Below, in pieces: positions 7,690-15,870 of a DNA stretch of 23,266 bases. Origin of the DNA: Marinagarivorans sp. UBA5868 (GTDB lineage Bacteria; Pseudomonadota; Gammaproteobacteria; Pseudomonadales; Cellvibrionaceae). The position numbers were made by a program, and so were the translations under genes. The stretch's first letter is position 1; each line of letters opens with the position of its first letter. Where the stretch lies: assembly GCA_002432095.1 (NCBI GenBank), contig DJFQ01000157.1:16588-39853 (forward strand). Reading direction: 5' to 3'. Below the pieces are notes generated by a model. It was not told where the DNA came from and did not search any database. It saw only the letters and a list, made by a program, of their open reading frames with translations.

Positions 7690-8766
7690 TTAATGAGACA
7701 GAAAGCGGCTTAAAGCATTCGCCAATTCTTGATCAAGCGTAGGCTGAAAATGCCCATCTGGCAAAAAATTCGACACATTCCGCGCATCTATTATGGATGT
7801 GGATGATAGAAAGGGAACATCTCTGGCTGAGAGATCTTGCGCAAAAGCGTCATCTAACGATTCCGTAAAACCTTGATCATTGATTAGGAACACAATAAAT
7901 CGAACATCATCCTGCTCAGCGGTGCGGGCAGCACCCACCAGCATTGCCAAACTAATATCCAGCAGATTATTTTTATTCGTGAAGCGTCCATCCGAGGTTC
8001 TGAAGTCGTCGAGCAAATTTCTTTTAAACGATTGTCCGTATGCCCTACGTAACATTCGCACCACAATAGATTTATCAAACTGTGGATATGCGAATACCAA
8101 GGGACTGTAATATTCATCGTGTGCAGATAAAAAGGTTTTTAACCGTTCCACATCAGAGTTCAATAGCGTACGAAACTCATCAAGGCTTTTGGCTGGCGGC
8201 ATAGTCTCCACCAGTTCACCGTTAAGCCACCTGTAGCGCGGATACATATGCGCACCAGGCGCTTCAAACGCTGAATTGAAATGCGCTGTCGAGAGGTTTT
8301 TTGCGAGCGACGAGGCAAGCACCCCCAGCACTACGATCTCCGCGTCATCCTGATCGTGCAACCTCTGATATTCCGAATAACTGTGAGATAGCGGAGCACC
8401 TGGTCCCGCAACCAGCCGGATTGAAGCGCAAGGATCTTGCTCAGCAAGCGCATTGGCAATCCGATTGGAAAACGACATTCCATAAAACGTATAACGTGTT
8501 TCGCAATCGGGTTCACGGGCAGGTACACGCACGGGTAAGGATGTATTCCATCCCGCCGTTGCCAACGGGTGGGCATCGGAATCGTTCGTACCCACCATCC
8601 GTTCGAGCTTATTCTGAAGCGAAAAACCGTATCCAAAATATCGCTCTAGACTTCCGCCTTGCAGTCGATAGCTCGGGCTGAGAAATCGACCAATCGCGAA
8701 ATCCAGCGCCAGAAGTGCCAGCAATGACAAACCTAAATTGCGTAAAAATCGTGACAGTGGATTCAT
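7690..8766 (-). CDS. Membrane-anchored SGNH-like protein paired with MBOAT acyltransferase
   Basis: A 358-residue protein from ATG 8766, with an N-terminal hydrophobic helix (residues about 9-27, LGLSLLALLALDFAIG) and a presumed periplasmic body. A serine-containing strand, YGMSFSNRIANAL (Ser98/Ser100), follows a beta strand as in the SGNH nucleophile block. Near the C-terminus, LPDGHFQP gives an Asp-x-His pair (Asp337, His339), the usual catalytic dyad. This matches the pattern of AlgJ/AlgX-like partners that pass acetyl groups from an MBOAT protein to a polysaccharide. A TTG at 8772 overlapping the MBOAT stop is an alternative start. Neither start has a good ribosome binding site, so coupling to the MBOAT gene is likely. 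Sequence similarity to AlgJ/AlgX is not obvious, so the family call is tentative. Confidence 0.72.
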   Translation of the reverse strand: MNPLSRFLRNLGLSLLALLALDFAIGRFLSPSYRLQGGSLERYFGYGFSLQNKLERMVGTNDSDAHPLATAGWNTSLPVRVPAREPDCETRYTFYGMSFSNRIANALAEQDPCASIRLVAGPGAPLSHSYSEYQRLHDQDDAEIVVLGVLASSLAKNLSTAHFNSAFEAPGAHMYPRYRWLNGELVETMPPAKSLDEFRTLLNSDVERLKTFLSAHDEYYSPLVFAYPQFDKSIVVRMLRRAYGQSFKRNLLDDFRTSDGRFTNKNNLLDISLAMLVGAARTAEQDDVRFIVFLINDQGFTESLDDAFAQDLSARDVPFLSSTSIIDARNVSNFLPDGHFQPTLDQELANALSRFLSH

Positions 8767-8768
8767 GT

Positions 8769-10391
8769 TCAAAATTGAAAATATATGAATTGAGCAGGCG
8801 GCGTACTGAGCGACGCAACGAACGCAAACAGCATCAGGCCATGCAACAAAGGTTTAAGGAACCGCAGTGGCGCCAAAGGATATCGCCCTCTCTCTGCGGC
8901 AAAACTGACCAATTCGTACCCCACCAGGATCGGCAAACCTAACAAAGCACTAAATGGGGGCATAGGTACTGTTAATGGATCACCCAGACCCTTGAGGTGC
9001 AGCAGAGCGCCGGTAAATGTGGCTATCTGTTCGAATGACACCGCTCGGAAAAGCAGCCACCCGTACAGGGTAAACACAAAAAACAGCGCCATGGAAATCC
9101 AAAAGCCGAAGTATTCTCTAAAACGACTGCGCAACCACCAAGCATGAAACGATTCCGGTACTGCCCGGTACACACATAACAGCAAACCGTGATAGCCGCC
9201 CCATAAAACAAAATTCCAGGCGGCGCCATGCCAAAGCCCTCCCAGTATCATGGTGGTCATTAAGTTCTTATAGGTGGCAAATGATCCGCCTCTGTTACCG
9301 CCTAGAGGAATGTAAAGGTAATCGCGCAGCCAACTGGACAAACTGATATGCCACCGCTGCCAAAATTCACTTGGGCTGCGTGAAAAATATGGCAACCGAA
9401 AGTTGAGCATTAATTCAATACCCAGCATTTTGGACACACCACGAGCAATATCGGTGTATCCCGAAAAATCGCAGTAAATTTGTAAAGCAAAAAACAGTGT
9501 TGCAATAGCGATATCCGCGCTAGTTACCACACCTGACGTCCCGTACACGGCATCAACCGCTCCGGCCAGTCCATCCGCAATAACCACCTTTTTAAATAAG
9601 CCATAACCGATCAGGCAGATGCCATCAATCGTTTGCTGCATATTCAGCTTTCTAGGTGACAGAATCTCAGGCAACAGATGAGACGCCCGCTCAATAGGGC
9701 CTGCGACCAGTTGCGGAAAGTAGGAAACATAAAGGGCAAAATCCAGGTAACCCTCGCAAGGTTTGAGCTTGCCGCGATAAACATCAATGCTATAGCTCAT
9801 CGTCTGAAATGTGTAAAACGAAATACCAACTGGTAAAAGCACATTTAGCGTAACCAGTGACACATCCGCGAAGCCCAGACCGCCCAAAAGTGTTTGGGCG
9901 CTATCAACAAAGAAGTTGAAATACTTGAACGCACCAAGTATTCCTAAATTAACAATGAGACTTGTTGCAAGATAAATTTTTTTCTTATGCTCCATGCTGA
10001 GTCCCTGCTCTCTCCGCTCGAGAGCAAGAACTAAGAAAAAGAATCCGAAAGATGCACCAACCCCCGCTGCTGTCATCCAAAGCGTTTGGAGCAGATCGTG
10101 CTCAAGGATGTAGTTGCCTATACCAAGAAAACCAATCCCAGAGAGCAACACGTAGCCAACAGCGGAGGTAAGCTGTCGATTGCTGATTTTGCCTTTGTCT
10201 ATCAATATGCCGCAGCAATAATCCACACTTGTGGAAAGCGTTATGAGATAAAGAAAACGAATGTCCCACCATCCGTAAAAGAAATAACTGGCCGCCAGTA
10301 GGAACAGGTTCTGCGGGCGGTGAGCAAGCCGACAATAAATTAAATATACAATCGGCAAAAATATAAAAAACTCAATCGAGTTGAATATCAT
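8769..10391 (-). CDS. MBOAT-family membrane O-acyltransferase (AlgI/DltB-like)
   Basis: A 540-residue polytopic inner-membrane protein of the MBOAT family. It is rich in hydrophobic segments from residue 8 onward and shows the family landmarks in order: SYFFYGWWD (35-43), QIYCDFSGYTDIARG (304-318), FWQRWHISLSSWLRDY (343-358) and GGLWHGAAWNFVLWG (384-398). His388 is the expected catalytic histidine and His348 the second conserved one. AlgI-type proteins move acetyl groups from a cytoplasmic donor to the periplasm for polysaccharide O-acetylation. Its stop overlaps the alternative start of the SGNH-like gene, its expected partner. A weak AAAG precedes the ATG at 10391. The acyl donor and glycan acceptor are not shown by the sequence. 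Confidence 0.95.
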   Translation of the reverse strand: MIFNSIEFFIFLPIVYLIYCRLAHRPQNLFLLAASYFFYGWWDIRFLYLITLSTSVDYCCGILIDKGKISNRQLTSAVGYVLLSGIGFLGIGNYILEHDLLQTLWMTAAGVGASFGFFFLVLALERREQGLSMEHKKKIYLATSLIVNLGILGAFKYFNFFVDSAQTLLGGLGFADVSLVTLNVLLPVGISFYTFQTMSYSIDVYRGKLKPCEGYLDFALYVSYFPQLVAGPIERASHLLPEILSPRKLNMQQTIDGICLIGYGLFKKVVIADGLAGAVDAVYGTSGVVTSADIAIATLFFALQIYCDFSGYTDIARGVSKMLGIELMLNFRLPYFSRSPSEFWQRWHISLSSWLRDYLYIPLGGNRGGSFATYKNLMTTMILGGLWHGAAWNFVLWGGYHGLLLCVYRAVPESFHAWWLRSRFREYFGFWISMALFFVFTLYGWLLFRAVSFEQIATFTGALLHLKGLGDPLTVPMPPFSALLGLPILVGYELVSFAAERGRYPLAPLRFLKPLLHGLMLFAFVASLSTPPAQFIYFQF

Positions 10392-10442
10392 CTTTATTCG
10401 ACTATGCGGTTAGCGATTACAAAGAAAAGAATGGATGACCTG

Positions 10443-10970
10443 TTAGGTCGATGCACTGGTCCCAATTTGGCGCGCTGGAATACCAACTACAGTGGCTCCT
10501 GCCGGAACATCTTTTAAGACCACTGCGTTAGCCCCGACAATTGCATCATCGCCGATATCAATACCACCAAGCAACTTAGCGCCGGCGCCAACGTTAACTC
10601 GATTCCCTAAACGCGGCGCGTCAAACGGTTTATTCAAATAGCGATTTCCAATGGTGACTCCCTGGCGAATAATACAATCGTCCCCCATTACGGTGTCCCC
10701 ATGAACCACAATGGCGCTTTGGTGCTCGATGATGATCCGACGCCCCGCCTTCACAGAATAAGGTAACTCGATACCGTAACGATTGCGCACACGGCGGAAC
10801 AGAAATCGATAAATGATACTCAGCGGTGCGCGTAAATATTTGGGCTTTACGCCCATTCGCCAGACTCCGAAGCGATAAACCGCCAGTGCGCGAAACCCCG
10901 GTCGTGTCCAGTCCCGGCCGTTGACTTGCCAATCTTCTTTAATGAGTTCCCACAGTCCCGGCTGGCTCAT
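10443..10970 (-). CDS. Left-handed beta-helix O-acetyltransferase (CysE-like, polysaccharide type)
   Basis: A 175-residue hexapeptide-repeat acyltransferase. An N-terminal helical region (LWELIKEDW) precedes the beta-helix: repeats such as IVVHGDTVMGDDCIIRQGVT, then VNVGAGAKLLGGIDIG and DDAIVGANAVVLKDVPAGA, ending VVGIPARQIG. It resembles serine acetyltransferase-like proteins common in EPS loci, with acetyl-CoA as the expected donor and a sugar as acceptor. ATG at 10970 overlaps the stop of the GT2 gene in an ATGA arrangement and has AGG 8 bases upstream; the longer open frame to 11096 is a shadow of the GT2 gene. The overlap implies translational coupling. Cysteine synthesis is less likely because the N-terminal region is short for CysE and the neighbours are glycan enzymes. 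Confidence 0.88.
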   Translation of the reverse strand: MSQPGLWELIKEDWQVNGRDWTRPGFRALAVYRFGVWRMGVKPKYLRAPLSIIYRFLFRRVRNRYGIELPYSVKAGRRIIIEHQSAIVVHGDTVMGDDCIIRQGVTIGNRYLNKPFDAPRLGNRVNVGAGAKLLGGIDIGDDAIVGANAVVLKDVPAGATVVGIPARQIGTSAST

Positions 10971-11932
10971 TTCAAACACCTGCCGCGAGCAAATGAAGAA
11001 TTGCGAATGAAGTCTTTGATGAAATGCGGCGGGTCCAAAAGGTGTTTGTTCTGAATTCTGGCGCGAAGCCGTAGGGAAGAATAGGCCAACAACCAAAAGA
11101 TATCAGCGAGGAGTGTCGCGAGAAAGCCGAAATTCTTTTGGAAATAGCGCTGTCGGGATTCAAACCAATAAGTGGGTCTACGCGGCGCTTGTTTACGAGT
11201 GTCGGAAATCCCTGTCGCTGCACCCACGTGGTGAATGACCCGACTGGCTGGCTCGTAAATGATGCGATATCCAGCGCGCGTCACAGCACGGCAAAAATCC
11301 ACCTCCTCAAAATAGAGAAAATAGGCCTCATCCATCATACCCACTCGGCGGAGCACGTCCGCCTTCATCATCATAGAAGCCCCCGCCACCCAATCTACCG
11401 TTTCACGCCCCGGACTGATTGGCCGAGGAATAACTGCGGAGGGAACCAAACGTTGAAAAACGCCGATTTTTGCCGTGTTGATCAACTCGGTCATGGGCGA
11501 AGGGAAATTGAATGCAGAAACTTGCGGGGTGCCATCCTGGTCTTCCAGGCGGCTACCCGCAATGCCTATCTGGGCGTCGCTATCGAGACAATCGACCAGT
11601 GCCCGGGTCGCACCTGGCAATAGACGCGTGTCTGGATTGAGGAGCCATATAAGATCACAACCGGCTTCCAGCAAGCGACGAAAGGCGATGTTATTGCCGA
11701 ATGAGTAGCCGCCGTTTTTTCCCGCATCCACGACTTCGACCCAGTCGGAGAACTGCTGCTCCTGCACAAACGCTGAAATTTTTTCGTAGGAGCCATCGCC
11801 CGAAGCATTATCAACCACCACTACTTTCAAACGCCCGCGATATTCATGCTCAGCCGCCAGCGACAACAGGCACTCGCCAACCAAGTGAGGGGTTTTGTAA
11901 TTGACAATCGAAATACCGATTTGGTGATCCAT
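10967..11932 (-). CDS. GT2-family glycosyltransferase (rhamnosyltransferase-like)
   Basis: A 321-residue GT-A inverting glycosyltransferase, first gene of the acylation operon. The N-terminal strand ISIVNYKTP, the nucleotide-binding DNASGDGS (41-48), NGGYSFGNN and the metal-binding NPDTR (99-103) match the WbbL-like subgroup of GT2. The acceptor part has DWVAGASMMMK (180-190) and EEVDFCRAVTRAGY (209-222). A hydrophobic stretch near 270-290 may bring it to the membrane. ATG 11932 is selected because the typical GT2 N-terminus starts there and GAGAG lies 7 bases before it; the frame remains open to 12049 without meaningful sequence. Rhamnose or another deoxy sugar as donor is suggested by similarity only. 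Confidence 0.92.
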   Translation of the reverse strand: MDHQIGISIVNYKTPHLVGECLLSLAAEHEYRGRLKVVVVDNASGDGSYEKISAFVQEQQFSDWVEVVDAGKNGGYSFGNNIAFRRLLEAGCDLIWLLNPDTRLLPGATRALVDCLDSDAQIGIAGSRLEDQDGTPQVSAFNFPSPMTELINTAKIGVFQRLVPSAVIPRPISPGRETVDWVAGASMMMKADVLRRVGMMDEAYFLYFEEVDFCRAVTRAGYRIIYEPASRVIHHVGAATGISDTRKQAPRRPTYWFESRQRYFQKNFGFLATLLADIFWLLAYSSLRLRARIQNKHLLDPPHFIKDFIRNSSFARGRCLK

Positions 11933-12086
11933 ATACAGTCTCTCAAGAATCCCAGGAGCGGGCACGACAATGGCTTGCATTCTACGATTTCGCCAACTAG
12001 GTAGCGATAGCGTACAGGGTCCAGCCAACATATAAGCGGTGTGAAGCATGCTACACTCCGCGCGTTTCTTGTAACAACCTACGATT
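11933..12086. promoter_or_regulatory. Divergent promoter region between two glycosyltransferase operons
   Basis: These 154 bases separate genes transcribed away from each other, so at least two promoters are expected here. Rightwards, TACACT at 12052-12057 is a plausible -10, but no good -35 lies at the right distance. No Shine-Dalgarno sequence is visible before ATG 12087. I see no clear operator palindrome. Confidence 0.4.
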
Positions 12087-13325
12087 ATGAAAATAGCTTA
12101 TCTGACCAACTGTTTCGGTACCCAATCTCACACATTCATGCGCCGGGAAATCCGGGCGTTGCGGCAATTGGGTGTCGATCTCACTTTGTATGGCATTCAC
12201 AAAGATGAGGATGGGCAAGCCGCCGACGCTAAAGACCTGGTAGACGAAACACACTATCTCTACCCTGTCAAAAAAATTGCTACGGTGTCGGCCAATATTC
12301 ATTATTTTTTGCGCAAGCCCATGGACTATCTGCGAGGACTCTGGAAGGCCTTTACCAGTCCGGAATTTTCCCTGCCTCGGCGAGCCAAAATGGTGACTCA
12401 CTTTTTCCTTGCGGCACCGATGGCCCGTCACATGGAAGCCGTGGGAATTACCCATATACATGCACAATTCTTGAACGTGTCCAGTTCTGTCGCCATGTTC
12501 GCCGCTGAACACGCCGGCATTCCTTTTAGTGTGACGGTACATTCAGCAGGGTCCTACAAAGCTGCCGATACCGTAGGACTGCATCAGAAGCTGCAGAGTG
12601 CGCAATTTCTTATTATGATTTCCCATTACAACGTGAACTATTACGACGCCGTCACGCCTTGTCGTGACAAATCTTATGTCGTGCGCTGCGGCATGAATCT
12701 GGACGATTTCACCTTTCAAACTTCACCCCGTCTGACAGCACTCGCAGAAGGCCAGATATCGCGAAAAACCAGATTATTAGGGGTTGGCAGGTTTGTAGCG
12801 AAAAAAGGTTTTCGCTACCTGATCGAGATGGCCGACCTGCTGAAACAGCGCGGTGTGGACTTTGAATTACGTATTCTTGGCAACGGCCCGCTGGATAGCG
12901 AGCTGCGCACTCTCGCCGGTCAATTGCAACTAGGGAATTGTGTTACTTTTTTAGGGCAAAAAAGTACAGCGGAAGTGCGCGCGGAGATGGCGCAAGCCGA
13001 CATAGTCGTCGTGCCATCGGTTACCACCGACACAGGCGACATGGAAGGATTACCTGTTGTCATTATGGAGGCCATGGCGACGGGTGCCGCTGTCGTTGCC
13101 TCCACGCACGCGGGCATTCCAGAGATTGTAATTACCGGCGAAACTGGGGTGCTCACTGAAGAGCGAAGCCCCCAAAGCCTCGCCGATGCGGTGTGCCAGA
13201 TTATCGATAAACCGTCGATAGAAATGCTCAACCGCGCGCGCAAACTCATCGAAGAAAATTTTAATATTGCGATCGTCGCACAGCAGCGACAAGATATTTT
13301 CCGCCGTCATCATCAGGCCAAATGA
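12087..13325 (+). CDS. GT4-family glycosyltransferase (colanic-acid WcaL/WcaC-like)
   Basis: A 412-residue GT-B retaining glycosyltransferase resembling those of colanic acid and EPS clusters. The N-terminal domain starts MKIAYLTNCFG, with THTFMRREIRALRQLG-like acceptor features and ITHIHAQFLN (121-130). The donor domain has LLGVGRFVAKKGF (230-242), LRILGNGPL (261-269) and the E-x7-E motif at Glu320 and Glu328 (EGLPVVIME). It ends in an ATGA overlap with the following GT2 gene. No ribosome binding site is visible before the ATG, so initiation may depend on an unusual leader. It is transcribed divergently from the GT2/acyltransferase operon but very probably serves the same glycan. Confidence 0.93.
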   Translation: MKIAYLTNCFGTQSHTFMRREIRALRQLGVDLTLYGIHKDEDGQAADAKDLVDETHYLYPVKKIATVSANIHYFLRKPMDYLRGLWKAFTSPEFSLPRRAKMVTHFFLAAPMARHMEAVGITHIHAQFLNVSSSVAMFAAEHAGIPFSVTVHSAGSYKAADTVGLHQKLQSAQFLIMISHYNVNYYDAVTPCRDKSYVVRCGMNLDDFTFQTSPRLTALAEGQISRKTRLLGVGRFVAKKGFRYLIEMADLLKQRGVDFELRILGNGPLDSELRTLAGQLQLGNCVTFLGQKSTAEVRAEMAQADIVVVPSVTTDTGDMEGLPVVIMEAMATGAAVVASTHAGIPEIVITGETGVLTEERSPQSLADAVCQIIDKPSIEMLNRARKLIEENFNIAIVAQQRQDIFRRHHQAK

Positions 13326-14227
13326 GTATGGATATTTCCGTTGTTATCCCTTCTTACAATACCCAAGACACCATTGCTGCGACGCTGGCCAATTTGAGCG
13401 AACAGCAAACGGCGCTGCGTTTTGAAATTGTCCTCGTTGACTGCTCCGCCCATGACGAGGTTCAGAAAATCGCGGCGGGTTTCCCCAGGGTACGCTATGA
13501 GCATCGGCTAGAGCGCTTTAATCCCGGCGAAGGACGCAACATTGGCGCACAACTGGCGCAGGGCGAGCTATTAATGTTCATAGACGCGGATGTTCATCTT
13601 GCTCCCAACGCCTTAAATGCAGCGTGGAAAGCCTTGCGCAGTGGGAAAGATGTATTTGGAGGTGCGCTGGAGCTGAACACTGACGTATCGTCAGATACCG
13701 CCGCCTATCTAGAACATTATTTTTTCAATCACGAATCCCAGGCACTGCGGCCTGCATGTGAACGCAGCAATCTAAGCTCTGCTTTGATGTGCTTTAGACG
13801 CGAGACTTTTCTGGCCGCCGGCGGGTTTAAGGATATCCCGCGAATGCAGGATACCGAACTCACCGAAAGGCTGCGTCAGACGGGACAGAAACTGTTTTTC
13901 TGTCCTGATATACTCGGTCTGCAGATCCAGGATTCGCCATTCAAAAAAGTTCTGCAAAAAATTTACATCAATGGACAGAATCTTTATTACATCCGCTATC
14001 AACCGGGAATAACACCGCTTAAAAAATTGGTGTTCTATATATTGTTACCCGCGATAGGCGCAATAAAAATCAGCCGTATCATCGGTCGCCATCTGATTTA
14101 TCAAAACTGGAAAAACAAACTGCGAACTCTGACTCTCGCGCCTGTATTAGTGCTGGGCATAACCTACTGGATGGCAGGCTTTTACAATGCCCTTTGGACA
14201 GAAAAAGGGATAGGCAAGGAGCGTTAA
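13322..14227 (+). CDS. GT2-family glycosyltransferase with C-terminal membrane segments
   Basis: A 301-residue GT-A family 2 glycosyltransferase. It begins with ISVVIPSYNTQDTI (5-18), has LVDCSAHDE where the usual aspartate pair binds the nucleotide, NPGEGRNIGAQLA (67-79) and the metal-binding DAD at 88-90 (MFIDADVHL). An ELTERLRQTG block corresponds to the ED/QxxRW-type acceptor region but is not a perfect match. Two hydrophobic stretches near the C-terminus (around 236-255 and 276-292) probably anchor it in the inner membrane. ATG 13322 overlaps the stop of the preceding gene, with a second ATG at 13328. The gene ends 22 bases before a strong bidirectional terminator. Confidence 0.92.
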   Translation: MSMDISVVIPSYNTQDTIAATLANLSEQQTALRFEIVLVDCSAHDEVQKIAAGFPRVRYEHRLERFNPGEGRNIGAQLAQGELLMFIDADVHLAPNALNAAWKALRSGKDVFGGALELNTDVSSDTAAYLEHYFFNHESQALRPACERSNLSSALMCFRRETFLAAGGFKDIPRMQDTELTERLRQTGQKLFFCPDILGLQIQDSPFKKVLQKIYINGQNLYYIRYQPGITPLKKLVFYILLPAIGAIKISRIIGRHLIYQNWKNKLRTLTLAPVLVLGITYWMAGFYNALWTEKGIGKER

Positions 14228-14249
14228 CTAATCAAAGAGCGTACCGAAT

Positions 14250-14305
14250 ATATTTGCAAGCAATAAAAAAGCGCCTTCTGGCGCTTTTTTATTGCTTGCA
14301 AATAT
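14250..14305. terminator. Bidirectional intrinsic terminator with a 26-bp perfect stem
   Basis: Two arms of 26 bases (14250-14275 and 14280-14305) are perfectly complementary around the tetraloop TTCT. The GC-rich core GCGCC/GGCGC next to the loop is flanked by six A on the left and six T on the right, so each strand gives a GC hairpin followed by a U-tract. It lies between the convergent GT2 gene (stop 14227) and the chain-length gene (stop 14309). The stem continues well beyond the U-tract, which is longer than termination needs. Confidence 0.92.
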
Positions 14306-14308
14306 TCA

Positions 14309-15838
14309 CTATAAGAACTGGGCGAGCAATACCGTTTTAAACGTGTAGAACGCATAACCGTATATCACCATTAAAATGATGGCCAATAACGTCAGCAAAA
14401 TAATGTCTTTGCGCAATAAACGCGCAGCCAGCGGAGTTCCTCGATGAGGAACAACGCCAAGCAGTGGAACACCTTCCGGCAATTTTTGTGAGAGCAGCGC
14501 GACCGAGCGCAAACGAGGGTCAAGAATCACAAAAGCAACCGCCAGACCAACAGGTGCCGCCAACGCTACCACTGGCGCAGCGAGAAATACCAGAATCGCA
14601 GGAATACCTGCTGGCTGCAGCGGATAAGTTGGTGGCTCAAGGACTTTATAGGATTCACCCTGACCTTCATCATTTAACGCCAGCGTAATATTGGCATTTT
14701 CTTTACGGGCGAGCATTTCTTCGTACACTTTCTTGGTCACGTCATAATCGCGTGTCAAATCCATCAACTCCGCCTGATTAGAAGCCACCCGCTCGGCCAC
14801 TTTATATTCGTTTTCGAGCAAATCCTCCAAAGAAGCCATACGGCGCTTTTGGGTCTGCAGCTCGACCTCCGTAGTAGACAACTGTTTACGCAACTCCTCC
14901 AGCAAGGGCAGTTCGGAGGGTTGCCCGGAAAAAGAATACTCCGAACGGTATTCATCGATTTGTTGTTCGATTTCAAAAATTTGATTTTTCAGCGCGACAA
15001 TATCGGGATAGGAATCTTGATAGGTAAGACGCAACTGATCAAGCTGCTCGACCAACGCCGTTTTGCGTTCATAGAGGGTTCGATAACGAGCGCGCTGATT
15101 GACCGTCTGACTTTCTGTCGTTAGTTGAGCGCGGGTAGTCTGAATTTTTTCTTCGGATTCTTGAATAGCGATTCGAAGATTCTGGATTTCAGCTGCAAGC
15201 TCTGCAATGCGATCTTTCACCACCTGCTCGCTAGCATCAACGTTGCGCGAACGAAAATCTTTGAGTTTTTCCTCCGCTTTTTCCAAACGCTTTTTATATT
15301 TCACCACCTGCTCGCTGATGAAGTTGTGCGCTTCATAGGTGACCCGCTGCTTTTGCGCCATGCGGTCTTCGATAAATACATCCACAACTGCCTTTAGCGT
15401 CTCGTATGCATCATCGGCGTCCGTGGACATATAACTCAAGGTAGTGATATTGCGGTTGGTTGCATCAAAACCCACTTGCAGATTACGCCGCAACCGGAGG
15501 AATTCGAACTCTACGTCATCTGGACTCATCTCGGAGACTTCGGGATTACGGCGGGCCATCACCCGATCCAAAAGGCGGCGGGACAAAATCAAATCGTGAA
15601 TGGTTTCATTTTTGTTGACCTCCGCGACTTCTGCTGTACCTCGTAGCAGCGGTTCGATCACGTTGGTGACGTCTTTAACAATTGCCGCTTCCGAGACGTA
15701 ATATTTTGGCCAGTTGAGCGCGACGTAAAGCACCGCCAAAAACAATACTGTAAAAAGAGCTGCGGCAGCGGCGCGATAACGAATCAATTCGCGTGTTAGT
15801 GAGGTATATACATCACTAACGTATTGGAAGGCATCCAC
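14309..15838 (-). CDS. Wzz/GNVR polysaccharide chain-length determinant (co-polymerase)
   Basis: A 509-residue inner-membrane polysaccharide co-polymerase of the Wzz/GumC type. A cytoplasmic N-terminus and first membrane helix (about 23-41) precede the Wzz domain (LNWPKYYVSEAAI). A long periplasmic coiled-coil follows, about 175-385, rich in Glu, Lys, Gln and Leu. The family Pro-rich segment LEPPTYPLQPAG leads into a second membrane helix (about 413-439). Unusually for the family a third hydrophobic helix closes the protein (about 479-498). The start is GTG at 15838 with AGAGGA 10 bases upstream. It follows the Wzc-like ATPase gene after 32 bases. Expected function: control of chain length with the Wza-like exporter and a Wzy polymerase not present here. 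The layout resembles exosortase-associated EPS loci. Confidence 0.92.
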   Translation of the reverse strand: MDAFQYVSDVYTSLTRELIRYRAAAAALFTVLFLAVLYVALNWPKYYVSEAAIVKDVTNVIEPLLRGTAEVAEVNKNETIHDLILSRRLLDRVMARRNPEVSEMSPDDVEFEFLRLRRNLQVGFDATNRNITTLSYMSTDADDAYETLKAVVDVFIEDRMAQKQRVTYEAHNFISEQVVKYKKRLEKAEEKLKDFRSRNVDASEQVVKDRIAELAAEIQNLRIAIQESEEKIQTTRAQLTTESQTVNQRARYRTLYERKTALVEQLDQLRLTYQDSYPDIVALKNQIFEIEQQIDEYRSEYSFSGQPSELPLLEELRKQLSTTEVELQTQKRRMASLEDLLENEYKVAERVASNQAELMDLTRDYDVTKKVYEEMLARKENANITLALNDEGQGESYKVLEPPTYPLQPAGIPAILVFLAAPVVALAAPVGLAVAFVILDPRLRSVALLSQKLPEGVPLLGVVPHRGTPLAARLLRKDIILLTLLAIILMVIYGYAFYTFKTVLLAQFL

Positions 15839-15870
15839 GACAATACTGTCCTCTATTAGCGGTTATTCGA

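Noticed and set aside
11138..11623. Rightward open frame of 161 codons
   Set aside because: It is the antisense shadow of the GT2 gene, whose motifs are complete.
12051..12542. Leftward open frame of 163 codons
   Set aside because: It is antisense to the well-supported GT4 gene at 12087-13325 and its translation shows no domain.
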